A stretch of 58,617 bases of DNA from Planctomycetota bacterium (GTDB lineage Bacteria > Planctomycetota > Planctomycetia > Gemmatales > Gemmataceae). Shown here piece after piece: positions 28,401-36,224 of this stretch. The DNA lies in assembly GCA_029777335.1 (NCBI GenBank), contig JAKOSN010000078.1:1-58617 (forward strand), written 5' to 3'. Below the pieces are notes generated by a model. It did not search any database, was not told the DNA's origin, and saw nothing but the letters and a program-made list of their open reading frames with translations. How positions within the stretch are numbered: the stretch's first letter is position 1; each line of letters begins with the position of its first letter. The position numbers and the translations under genes were made by a program.

Positions 28401-28432
28401 TCTCTTTCATGCTCTCCGCTGGGCGGTGTTCG

Positions 28433-30487
28433 TTATTCCGGTTTGGGCGGATCGCTCGGCGCGGGTGCCGTCGGCTTTCCTGAGCTGGCGGCGGTCTTGT
28501 TCGTTCCGCCGCCCGGACCAGTGGGTTTGCCCGGGTTCTTGATATCCGTCCCTCCCCCGGGGGTGGTCGGCTTGGGGGGCCCCATCTCGGTTCCGCCCGT
28601 GGGAGTTCCCGTCGGCTGCGAATGCGGCTTGGCTCCAAAGAAGAGTTCCGTGGCGCGCGGCACGGAGTTGGTCAGGGTGACCTGGAAGGGAGCGTTGCGC
28701 TTCGGGAATGTTTGCTCCGAGACCACACGCAGATCCTGAACCACCTTGTAGCTGGTCAGCGGCAGTTGCGGGAAGAGATAATCGCCCTCGGCATCGGTGA
28801 CGAACATCGGTTCACCCGGATCGTGCCGGCCGTTGTTGTTCAGATCGAGGAAGACCATCACCCCGGCGATCCCTGGTTCGCCCGAATCCTGTTTGCCATT
28901 ACCATTGAGATCATCGAAGACGCGCCCGCTGATCTCGCCGACAGAATTGTCTCCCCCCACGTTCTTGGCCGCCGACAGCGGCGTGATGATGTTGGAGGGT
29001 GGCGGAGTGATTTGCGGCAACACAAAGGGGAGAATGTCCGCACCCGGGAAATAGGTGAAGGTCCCGAGCGTGCCATAGCTCCGGGCCAGCGCGATCGCCA
29101 GCGCCTGATCGGGGATCCCCGACGGCAGCGGCGTGGGAATGCTGGGTGTTTCTGGTTGTTGCGGAATCGTCGGTATTCGATAGATGCGTGCCGCCGCGAG
29201 GAGTGTAACACCCTCCCCAGCAGCCACGAACCCCGGCCAGGCAACGACAAAGTTCCCCGCCCCATCGCCGGCGATATCGACGGCCTGAAAGTGGGAGGTA
29301 AACGTATTCACCGTAGCCTGGGTTCCATCCATCACCCCGGCGGCGGTGAACTGCTGCAGCTGAACCGATTGAGTGTTTTGCCCTTCGACCCAGGCGATCT
29401 GGAAATCGCCTGCATTCCCCACGATCACCTTGGGGGAGGTGAGTGTATCGGTGTCCGGCACGTCGTTGGTGTTCACCTGGAAGGTGCTTCCCAGAGGGGT
29501 CCCGTCGGCATTGTAGCGCTGCGCCATCACCGTCTGCGTACTGACGCTCAACTGGGTCCAGGCGATCACGATCGTCCCGTCACCGTGGGAGACACCCACT
29601 CCCGGAGCATCAAGGAGTTGATCTGGCGTCGCCACAGTGATTGGAGACGCGTCGAGCGGGGTGGTATCCAGGAACCGCTGTGCAGCCACGACCTGTATCG
29701 TCACGGGAATATCCCCCTGAATCAGCCTCTGCTCACCCCAGGTGACGGTGTAGTGGTGGTTGCCATCCGTCGCAATGGATGAGGTCGTGAGGGGGGCATC
29801 AGACAGGGAGACGTGGGTCCCTGTTTCCTTGCCGCTGGCGTCGAAGGTTTGCAGGAATGTGCCGACGCTGCCGACTCCTCCAGAGAAACTGGTGAAAGTG
29901 ACGGCAAAAGAGCCATCATTATTCATCGCCACCTGAGGAGAATTTGAACCGGTAGGATTAAAAGATCCGCCATCCGTTGGAGGTTCGGTATCGATTTGCT
30001 TGGGTCCGCCTTGAGCCGTGCCACTGGCGTCATAGATGCGCGCCAGGATGTCAAAGTTGCCATCGTTGTCTGTGTCATAGGTGATCACGAATTGCCCGCT
30101 GGCGTTCATCGCAACGTCGACATGCGGAAACCTATCGAATTGGCCAAAGACCGTGTCATCATTCACCTGGAAGGGGCTGCCCAGGGAGTTTCCGAGAGGA
30201 TCAAATCGCTGCGCGAAAATGTCGTAGGTGCTCGATTGGGGATTTTGTGCGCTGGCCCACACCACCACAAAGTTTCCCGACGCATCCTCGGCGACAGCCG
30301 CTGGTGGATCACCACCGTAACCAGGGAGAATGGCATTGGGCAAGTTCGCCAGGAATTCGGGGCCGAGGGGGCTGGCGCTCATCAGCGTTCGGTCTTCCAG
30401 CGGCTCCATCTGGAGGGTACGACGGGGGCGAGGCGTGACCGAGGACTGCGAGGATCGTTTGCGATTGCTCAGAACAGTGGAAAGCAT
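28433..30487 (-). CDS. secreted LEDR-motif protein with repeat region and SdrD B-like domain
   Basis: A 684-residue exported protein. ATG 30487 follows GGAG. The N-terminus (about 28-38) carries MEPLEDRTLMSA, matching the planctomycete LEPR/LEDR-xLL sorting motif. Residues 45-440 contain about seven beta repeats of the type GNFVVVWAS...ARxYDASGT. An SdrD B-like fold follows (about 535-600), with GRVFDDLNGNGKQDSGEPGIAGV and LDLNNNGRHDPGEP, whose Asp/Asn loops usually bind calcium. The last ~60 residues are Gly/Pro/Thr/Lys-rich low complexity. Probable cell-surface or matrix protein. The long upstream gap has a TATAAT on its strand at 30734-30729. Confidence 0.8.
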   Translation of the reverse strand: MLSTVLSNRKRSSQSSVTPRPRRTLQMEPLEDRTLMSASPLGPEFLANLPNAILPGYGGDPPAAVAEDASGNFVVVWASAQNPQSSTYDIFAQRFDPLGNSLGSPFQVNDDTVFGQFDRFPHVDVAMNASGQFVITYDTDNDGNFDILARIYDASGTAQGGPKQIDTEPPTDGGSFNPTGSNSPQVAMNNDGSFAVTFTSFSGGVGSVGTFLQTFDASGKETGTHVSLSDAPLTTSSIATDGNHHYTVTWGEQRLIQGDIPVTIQVVAAQRFLDTTPLDASPITVATPDQLLDAPGVGVSHGDGTIVIAWTQLSVSTQTVMAQRYNADGTPLGSTFQVNTNDVPDTDTLTSPKVIVGNAGDFQIAWVEGQNTQSVQLQQFTAAGVMDGTQATVNTFTSHFQAVDIAGDGAGNFVVAWPGFVAAGEGVTLLAAARIYRIPTIPQQPETPSIPTPLPSGIPDQALAIALARSYGTLGTFTYFPGADILPFVLPQITPPPSNIITPLSAAKNVGGDNSVGEISGRVFDDLNGNGKQDSGEPGIAGVMVFLDLNNNGRHDPGEPMFVTDAEGDYLFPQLPLTSYKVVQDLRVVSEQTFPKRNAPFQVTLTNSVPRATELFFGAKPHSQPTGTPTGGTEMGPPKPTTPGGGTDIKNPGKPTGPGGGTNKTAASSGKPTAPAPSDPPKPE

Positions 30488-30810
30488 GTCCGGACTCCAG
30501 TTCGCGCTACCGATTCACGAATACCGCCGCCCAACGTGACAAGGGCCGTGTTCTCGAGCCTGGCGGGTGGTTCAGCGCTGGTGGGGGAGAAAGGGTCCCG
30601 AACCAGAGCGTTGAGGCCGCCTCCTTGCTTCCGTACGGTTTCGCCGAGGAGGCTGTCTGCACCGGAGCAGCATGTCTGGGGAATGGGTCCTTGACGGTAC
30701 AGTCTACCTGATCACGGTCAATTACCCTATTATACCCGCTTCCATTCCTGGGGAAACGCAGATTTCGCTCAGGAGTTCACCACGGCCTGGTAATCTCGCG
30801 AAGGTCTGCC
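30488..30810. other. divergent intergenic/promoter region
   Basis: This 323-bp gap separates two divergent genes. It contains a TATAAT on the minus strand (30734-30729), about 240 bp before the LEDR-protein ATG. It also holds a hairpin with 7-bp arms GCCTCCT / AGGAGGC (30619-30653) whose loop includes CCGTACGG, which would lie in that gene's leader. No convincing -35 box or small gene was seen. Confidence 0.4.
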
Positions 30811-31989
30811 ATGGCTACCGCCTTGCTCGGTTGGGAGCTTGGAAGCGGGTGGGGACACGTTGACCCCCTGATCCCGTTGGCTCATGCGCTCGCCCGGTCC
30901 AACTGGAACCCCGTGCTGGTTCTGCGTAACCTTGTCGATCCCTGGCCGTTGCTGCGTCACATCCCGTATCCCATCCTCCCCGCACCGTTTCTCCCCGCGC
31001 CCCTCGCGGAGGAGGACACGCCGTTTCTCGCCGCCAGTTACGCGGATATTCTGGCCCGAAGTGGGTTTGACGACGAGCAACGCCTTTTTCCTCTGGTGCG
31101 GGCCTGGGATCACCTGCTGACCCTGGTGCGCCCCGACGTGATACTCGCCGATCACAGTCCTGCGCTCTGTCTTGCTGCGCTGGGAGTGGCGCCTTTGTTC
31201 GTCATCGGCAATGGCTTCTTTGTCCCTCCGGTCCACCAGCCCGTTTTTCCTCCGTTGCTGGCAAATCAGACCCCACAGGTCGCAGAAAGCGAACTTCTTA
31301 CCGTGGTCCAGGGTGTCCAGCAGAAGCGCGGCCGCCCCATTCCCACGTCGCTCCCGGAGATCCTCACTGGCACCGCACGCTTTCTGACGGTGCTCCCCCA
31401 ACTCGATCCCTATCAGAACGTTCGTCGGGAGCCAGCGCTGGGACCCCTCCAACCCCTGCCCCCGTGCGCCCCGCTCGCGGGCGCACCGAATTACTTCGCC
31501 TATCTGAGCGATGACATCCTTTCGAGTCAACCCGTACTGGCCATCCTCGCCGGCAGCGGCTTCCCGGGACGAGCCTATCTTCGAGGTGCCCGTCCCAGCA
31601 GCGTGGCCTCGCTCCAGCACCCGGCGCTGGAGTTACTGTCCAATCCTGCCGAGGTGGGCGTGGTCCTGCGCGAAGCCTCCGTGGTGATCCATCACGGCGG
31701 TGCAGCACTGGCGCAGTCGGCCCTGGCCATGGGTCGCCCGCAGTTGCTTTTTCCCAGCCACCTCGAACAGGCTCTGAACGCGCGCTGCCTGGAACGCCTC
31801 GGGGTGGCCCTCGTGCTCACCAATCACTTCACCACCGCCGATGTGCTGTTGGCGGTGCGCCGACTCCTCACCGAACCAGCCTTCACCCAGCGCGCTCAGC
31901 AGGTGGCCCACGACATCCAGGCCGCCGGTCCCTGGAAGGCACTCACCACCATCGTCGAGCATTGTGAACCGTATCGCGGATCACGTTAG
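30811..31989 (+). CDS. UDP-glycosyltransferase-like protein (GT1/GT-B fold)
   Basis: A 392-residue protein from ATG 30811. The N-terminus ALLGWELGSGWGHVDPLIPLAHAL is the typical GT-B start that binds the acceptor. The C-terminal half has VVIHHGGAALAQSALAMGRPQLLFPSHLEQALNA, the donor-nucleotide-binding motif of GT1 enzymes (HGG...A...G.P....P...EQ..N). No transmembrane segment is present, so it is cytosolic. Donor and acceptor cannot be read. It stands alone between a divergent secreted-protein gene and a DUF1559 gene 181 bp downstream. Confidence 0.8.
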   Translation: MATALLGWELGSGWGHVDPLIPLAHALARSNWNPVLVLRNLVDPWPLLRHIPYPILPAPFLPAPLAEEDTPFLAASYADILARSGFDDEQRLFPLVRAWDHLLTLVRPDVILADHSPALCLAALGVAPLFVIGNGFFVPPVHQPVFPPLLANQTPQVAESELLTVVQGVQQKRGRPIPTSLPEILTGTARFLTVLPQLDPYQNVRREPALGPLQPLPPCAPLAGAPNYFAYLSDDILSSQPVLAILAGSGFPGRAYLRGARPSSVASLQHPALELLSNPAEVGVVLREASVVIHHGGAALAQSALAMGRPQLLFPSHLEQALNARCLERLGVALVLTNHFTTADVLLAVRRLLTEPAFTQRAQQVAHDIQAAGPWKALTTIVEHCEPYRGSR

Positions 31990-32170
31990 GAGCGAACAGC
32001 GGCTGCGCACCCGTGGCGAGAAAGTGCGCACTTGGAGGATGCATCCGGCTCAAAGGAGAGCAACACAACAATTTATCTGCAAACAACTTAAAACAAAGCG
32101 CACCTCTGGCATCCCCTTTGCGAGAACTCGGGCTTCGCTCCACTCTCCTGCTTTCTTCAAGGATGCTGCC

Positions 32171-33124
32171 ATGCTCCTGAGACGCGCGTTCACCCTGATC
32201 GAGTTGCTGGTGGTGATTGCCATCCTCGCCGTCCTCATCGGCCTGCTCCTCCCTGCGGTGCAAAAGGTCCGTGAGGCCGCCTCGCGTCTGAAATGCCAGA
32301 ATCATCTGAAACAGCTGGCACTGGCGTTCCACAACTACCATGATGCCAACGAGCAATTTCCGCTGGCCTACACCAACCCCTCGTCGCCGATCAAGTTTCA
32401 CAACTGGGCGCCCTACATCCTGCCTTACATCGAGGAAGGCAATCGGGTCGCCAGCTACAATTTCAATGTCGAATGGTGGAAATCACCCAACCGGGAGATC
32501 GCAGCCACCCAGATCCGGACTCTGCAGTGTCCCTCAACACCAACCCCGGATCGCATGCAGGACAAACCCGAAACCACTCCGCCAAACAAAACCGGCGCCT
32601 GCACCGACTACTTCACCCCGGCAGGTGTTCATCTCGAGATGAACGCCTTTCTGGGAGCAGCGGAACAGATCCCCGCCACGGCCGACCTGCGCGGCGCCAT
32701 CTGCTGGTATGCCAGCAACAACACGCGCAATAGCATCGGCGCGGTGAGCGATGGAACCTCCAGCACCATCATGCTGGGTGAATGTGCGGGGCGGGAAGAT
32801 GTGTGGCGCGGTCGCACGATGACGCCGGTCCATTACGTCGGTTCCCCGCGTGTGCGCGCACGGGGTGGAGCCTGGGCCACCACCGACAACCCCTACACCA
32901 TCGGACAGAACAAGGCGTGGGACACCGCCTTTGGCCCCATTCCCGGACCGTTGAAGATCAACAACTCCAACGAATGGGGCCACGCCTACTACAGCTTTCA
33001 CACCGGCGGCGCGAATTTTGCCTTTGTCGACGGATCGGTGCGCTTTCTGAGCGAGAACACCACCCTGGCCACGCTGGTTGCCCTCACGACGCGCGCGGCA
33101 GGGGAGGTGGTTTCAGATTATTAA
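32171..33124 (+). CDS. DUF1559 prepilin-like secreted protein
   Basis: A 317-residue protein. The start was set at ATG 32171 because it gives the canonical type IV prepilin leader RRAFTLIELLVVIAILAVL, cleaved before Phe and then methylated. The long upstream frame is not coding. The DUF1559 signature follows: LLLPAVQKVREAASRLKCQNHLKQLALAFHNYHD. The C-terminus ends with GGANFAFVDGSVRFLSE, also characteristic. The family is greatly expanded in planctomycetes and is presumed to be exported by a type II/IV pilus-like system. No pilus-assembly genes are nearby. Confidence 0.93.
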   Translation: MLLRRAFTLIELLVVIAILAVLIGLLLPAVQKVREAASRLKCQNHLKQLALAFHNYHDANEQFPLAYTNPSSPIKFHNWAPYILPYIEEGNRVASYNFNVEWWKSPNREIAATQIRTLQCPSTPTPDRMQDKPETTPPNKTGACTDYFTPAGVHLEMNAFLGAAEQIPATADLRGAICWYASNNTRNSIGAVSDGTSSTIMLGECAGREDVWRGRTMTPVHYVGSPRVRARGGAWATTDNPYTIGQNKAWDTAFGPIPGPLKINNSNEWGHAYYSFHTGGANFAFVDGSVRFLSENTTLATLVALTTRAAGEVVSDY

Positions 33125-33228
33125 GGGATATTGCAGATCCTCAAATTACAATCTAAACAGAGGGGCTCGTTGGAGATCCCTGTGCTTCTGGAAAAGGCTC
33201 ATGCCGAGTTGCCCACCTCCGCAGGAGA

Positions 33229-33729
33229 CTACACCATCCCCGGCAAGGTGGCACTCGCCAGGCGATCGAGATGCGCCTTGATCCGCATCATCCCGGTGAG
33301 ATCTTCCCCGTTGTATTGCAGGAGGGTTGAGAGGGCGCGCGCATCGCCTCGTTGATAGCGCCCCCACAGGACCATGGCGTCGTACCCACTCAACTCGGGG
33401 AGGATGCGCCGATAGCCAATCATCTGTTCGATCCGTTTCTGCCCGCCCTTGAGCCCCTGGCGCCGACAGGACCAGCGCAGATCGATGGAGTGAAATTGCT
33501 GGCGCAGGCGGACCCCCAGTTGCTGCTCCAGACAGGGCAGATCGAAACTGTGCCCATTGAAGGTGTAGAGAGTCCCCTCCGCGGGAAGCGCTGCCCTCAG
33601 GTTGGCAGTGTTGATCTGCGGTCCCACCAGTTGCACCAGGCCGGTCACGGGGGAGTAAAAGCCGATCACCGTCAAGCGACGCTGCCAATCGGTTTCCACG
33701 TCCAGATAAATTTCCAGTGACGCCACCAT
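33229..33729 (-). CDS. RNase H-like 3'-5' exonuclease domain protein (YprB-like)
   Basis: A 166-residue single-domain protein. ATG 33729 or GTG 33726 may start it, both near GGGAAGCAGG. It shows the DEDD exonuclease order: motif I YLDVETD (Asp and Glu, about residues 10-12), motif [13 protein letters not shown], and motif III around YNGEDL (Asp). The central IDLRWSCRR and KRIEQMIGY match YprB-type proteins. It probably acts on RNA or DNA ends in the cytosol. Divergent from the secreted cyclophilin gene, with 127 bp between. Confidence 0.75.
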   Translation of the reverse strand: MVASLEIYLDVETDWQRRLTVIGFYSPVTGLVQLVGPQINTANLRAALPAEGTLYTFNGHSFDLPCLEQQLGVRLRQQFHSIDLRWSCRRQGLKGGQKRIEQMIGYRRILPELSGYDAMVLWGRYQRGDARALSTLLQYNGEDLTGMMRIKAHLDRLASATLPGMV

Positions 33730-33856
33730 CCTGCTTCCCTATTGTGACTGGATCAGGCCTCCGAAGCGGATGAGCAAATTGTACCTGATCCGCTTCTCGG
33801 TGGCATCGCAAGACCGTGAAGCAGGCAGGACACCCTGTTTTACAAGGAGAGTGCTG

Positions 33857-34414
33857 ATGAAACGAATGCTTCTGGCGCTACTGGCCGGGTTGTTTGTCGT
33901 GGGGGCGACTCGGGCGGCCAACCCCGTGGTGGTCATGGACACCTCGATGGGCCCGATCACCATCGAGTTGTTTGAGGATAAGGCGCCGGTCACCGTGAAG
34001 AACTTCCTCAACTACGTCGACAAGAAGCACTACGACGGCACCATTTTCCATCGTGTCATCTCGGACTTCATGATCCAGGGTGGTGGCTTTGAGCCGGGGA
34101 TGAAGCAGAAGGCAACCGACAAGCCCATCAAGAACGAATCCGGCAATGGACTCTCCAATACGCGGGGAACCATCGCCATGGCGCGGACCTCCGATCCCGA
34201 CAGCGCCACGGCGCAGTTCTACATCAACGTCGTCGACAATGCTCCCCTCGACAAGGCCAAGGCCCGCGATGGCGTCGGCTATTGTGTTTTTGGCAAGGTC
34301 ATCGAAGGGATGGATGTGGTCGATAAGATCCGCGCCGTCAAGACCGATAGCAAGGGCGGGCATCAGAATGTCCCGATCCAGGACGTGACCATCAAGTCAG
34401 TCCGTCGCAAGTAA
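33857..34414 (+). CDS. exported cyclophilin-type peptidylprolyl isomerase
   Basis: Cis-trans proline isomerase, 185 residues. ATG 33857 follows AAGGAGA. Residues 1-20 form a signal peptide (ending TRA-A), so it acts outside the cytoplasm. The core has [15 protein letters not shown], with the catalytic Arg of the FHR motif. Next come [31 protein letters not shown] and [18 protein letters not shown]. It forms a tandem pair with the next gene, which lacks the signal peptide; the two are separated by an intrinsic terminator. Confidence 0.95.
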   Translation: MKRMLLALLAGLFVVGATRAANPVVVMDTSMGPITIELFEDKAPVTVKNFLNYVDKKHYDGTIFHRVISDFMIQGGGFEPGMKQKATDKPIKNESGNGLSNTRGTIAMARTSDPDSATAQFYINVVDNAPLDKAKARDGVGYCVFGKVIEGMDVVDKIRAVKTDSKGGHQNVPIQDVTIKSVRRK

Positions 34415-34432
34415 GTCCGGGGAACGAACGGG

Positions 34433-34477
34433 GACGTGCGCTGCCAGGGAGCCATTCCCTGGTTGCGCACGTCTTTT
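34433..34477 (+). terminator. rho-independent terminator between the two cyclophilin genes
   Basis: A two-part stem: GACGTGCGC / GCGCACGTC (9 bp), a 2-nt internal loop, then CCAGGGA / TCCCTGG (7 bp) around GCCAT. It is followed directly by TTTT. It starts 18 nt after the stop of the first cyclophilin gene, so the second gene likely has its own promoter. Confidence 0.85.
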
Positions 34478-34537
34478 CGCTCCATGCCTCCGGGACCACG
34501 CGCCCCAATCAGACATTCGCATCAAGGAGACACTGTC

Positions 34538-35038
34538 ATGGCCAACCCGCGCGTGCTCATGGAAACCTCGCAGGGCAATCTCACCATCGAACTCGACCAG
34601 GAGAAAGCCCCGGCGACCGTGACCAACTTCCTCAGTTATGTGGACGAGGGGTTCTACAACAACACCGTCTTTCACCGGGTGATCTCCAACTTCATGATCC
34701 AGGGCGGCGGCTTCGAGCCGGGCATGAAGCAGAAACGCACCAAGGCAGCCATCAAGAACGAGTCGAGCAACGGGCTGTCGAACAAACGCGGCACCATCGC
34801 CATGGCCCGCACCAGCGTGCCCGACAGCGCCACCGCCCAGTTCTTCATCAACGTGGTCGACAACAATTTCCTCGATAAAGCCCAGGCGCAGGATGGCGTG
34901 GGCTACTGTGTCTTTGGCAAGGTCGTCGAGGGAATGGATGTCGTGGACAAGATCAAGGCGGTCCCCACCAGCACCGCCAGCGGGCATCAAAATGTGCCCA
35001 CCCAGGACGTGCTCATCAAGTCCGTGACCCGCATGTAA
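34538..35038 (+). CDS. cytoplasmic cyclophilin-type peptidylprolyl isomerase
   Basis: A 166-residue isomerase from ATG 34538, preceded by AAGGAGA. It is collinear with the upstream copy ([60 protein letters not shown]) but starts directly at the domain with no signal peptide, so it is cytosolic. The high similarity implies a tandem duplication followed by gain or loss of the export signal. A strong GC hairpin follows the stop. Confidence 0.95.
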   Translation: MANPRVLMETSQGNLTIELDQEKAPATVTNFLSYVDEGFYNNTVFHRVISNFMIQGGGFEPGMKQKRTKAAIKNESSNGLSNKRGTIAMARTSVPDSATAQFFINVVDNNFLDKAQAQDGVGYCVFGKVVEGMDVVDKIKAVPTSTASGHQNVPTQDVLIKSVTRM

Positions 35039-35061
35039 GTGTTCCCAGGCGGAATCGAGCC

Positions 35062-35092
35062 AGAGGGCAGCGCCGGCGCCGGCGCGCCCTCT
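35062..35092. terminator. strong GC hairpin between convergent genes
   Basis: AGAGGGC / GCCCTCT arms enclose GCGCCGGC / GCCGGCGC, giving a very stable stem. There is no clear T-run on the plus strand. It lies between the second cyclophilin stop (35038) and the convergent DUF1653 stop (35102) and could end both transcripts. Confidence 0.45.
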
Positions 35093-35101
35093 CGTCGTGC
35101 G

Positions 35102-35329
35102 TCAAGACGCGGGGGTTACCAGCGTGAAACGCGGGACACGAACCCCGTCGCGCGTGACCTCGTCCAGAAACAGGGCGCGCGGGCGCACCCACAGTCCTCG
35201 CTCGCCATATAGCGGTCGATAGACCACCAGTTCTTCCTCGGTTTCGCTGTGCCGCGCGACTCCGAGTACCTCATACATCCCCCCCTTGAAATGGCGATAG
35301 GTGCCCGGGACAATCTCTCCTGCATCCAT
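35102..35329 (-). CDS. DUF1653 family protein
   Basis: A 75-residue protein from ATG 35329, with AAGGAG 6 nt upstream. The sequence fits DUF1653 across its length: GTYRHFKGGMYEVLGVARHSETEEELVVY, then LYGERGLWVRP and a closing PRF. The family is a small cytosolic SH3-like fold of unknown function. Convergent with the cyclophilin gene. Confidence 0.88.
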   Translation of the reverse strand: MDAGEIVPGTYRHFKGGMYEVLGVARHSETEEELVVYRPLYGERGLWVRPRALFLDEVTRDGVRVPRFTLVTPAS

Positions 35330-35488
35330 GGATTCTCCTTGTATCTGCTTCGTGGATCACGCCAACGGGGTCGCTCCCTTTCCCGGAGAATAATTGCAGC
35401 AGACCCTGGGCCTCCGTAGAATGGCCCTCTCGACGCCGGTTCCCAGGGGGGCAATCGGGTCGATCACTCTCCCACGGAGTTCTGTGCG

Positions 35489-36145
35489 ATGTCCACCATG
35501 AGTCTACGCCTCCTCCCAGTCGCCACCCTGCTGACGGGGTTGGCCCTCCTCGGCACCGCTCGCGCCGCCGACGAGAAGAACGATGCCGGCTTTGTCGCTC
35601 TGTTCAATGGCAAGGACCTGAGCGGATGGAAGTTCCACCTTCCCAAGGGCACCGATCCCGCCAAGACCTGGATGGTCAAGGAAGGCATCCTCATTTGCAG
35701 TGGCAAGCCGACTGGTTACCTGTACACCGACAAGAGCCACAAGAACTATGTCCTGCGCTACGACTGGAAGTATGTCAAGCCTCAGAACGGGGAAAAGAGT
35801 ACCTTGAATAGTGGGGCGTTGATCCACATTCAGGAACACAAGATCTGGCCCAGGAGCGTGGAAGCTCAGGGCGCCAACGCCAATCATGGCTTCCTCTATT
35901 TCCTGGGTTGCAAGAAGATCGGCGAGGCGAAATACGACAAGGCCGCCAAGGACAAGGCGACCAAACCCGTCGGCGAATGGAACACTACCGAGATCACCTG
36001 CAAGGCCGATGGCTCCATCGCCGTGAAGATCAATGGTACCCCGGTCAGTTCGGGGCAAAGCGATCTCACCGAAGGCCCGATCGGCTTCCAGTCCGAGGGT
36101 GCGCTGATCGAGTTCCGCAACATCAAGATCAAGGAACTGAAGTAA
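35489..36145 (+). CDS. DUF1080 (3-keto-disaccharide hydrolase-like) secreted protein
   Basis: A 218-residue exported protein with a signal peptide ending ARA-A (residue 26). The family opening GFVALFNGKDLSGWKFH is clear, followed by WMVKEGILICSGKPTGYLYTDK and a concanavalin-like beta-sandwich. It ends with EGPIGFQSEGALIEFRNIKIKEL, the diagnostic last strands. Planctomycetes carry many copies; glycan-degrading activity is reported for some members. It is followed by an intrinsic terminator and then the CehA/McbA-like gene. A possible downstream ATG (35498) would also be compatible. Confidence 0.9.
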   Translation: MSTMSLRLLPVATLLTGLALLGTARAADEKNDAGFVALFNGKDLSGWKFHLPKGTDPAKTWMVKEGILICSGKPTGYLYTDKSHKNYVLRYDWKYVKPQNGEKSTLNSGALIHIQEHKIWPRSVEAQGANANHGFLYFLGCKKIGEAKYDKAAKDKATKPVGEWNTTEITCKADGSIAVKINGTPVSSGQSDLTEGPIGFQSEGALIEFRNIKIKELK

Positions 36146-36156
36146 TCGGCTCTCGC

Positions 36157-36191
36157 AGGCCCACGGGAGCACTCTCGTGGGCCTCTTGTTT
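36157..36191 (+). terminator. rho-independent terminator after the DUF1080 gene
   Basis: A 9-bp stem AGGCCCACG / CGTGGGCCT with a 10-nt loop, followed by CTTGTTT. It starts 12 nt after the stop codon at 36145. Confidence 0.75.
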
Positions 36192-36224
36192 GGCTCCCTC
36201 TCTCGGAGTGGCAGGAGATCGGTG

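Larger units (their letters stand above)
28042..28432. other. convergent intergenic region with two strong hairpins
   Basis: This 391-bp gap separates two convergent genes. It holds the two terminator-like hairpins listed separately. It also contains a near-perfect 14-bp palindrome at 28251-28264 (GTGACCTAGGTTAC, one mismatched pair). No open reading frame of coding character was seen. The plus-strand terminator lies 263 nt after the preceding stop, so the region could give a long 3' UTR or a small RNA. Confidence 0.5.

Noticed and set aside
28622..29782. 386-residue plus-strand frame
   Set aside because: Antisense to the LEDR-motif protein, whose SdrD B-like signature is clear on the minus strand.
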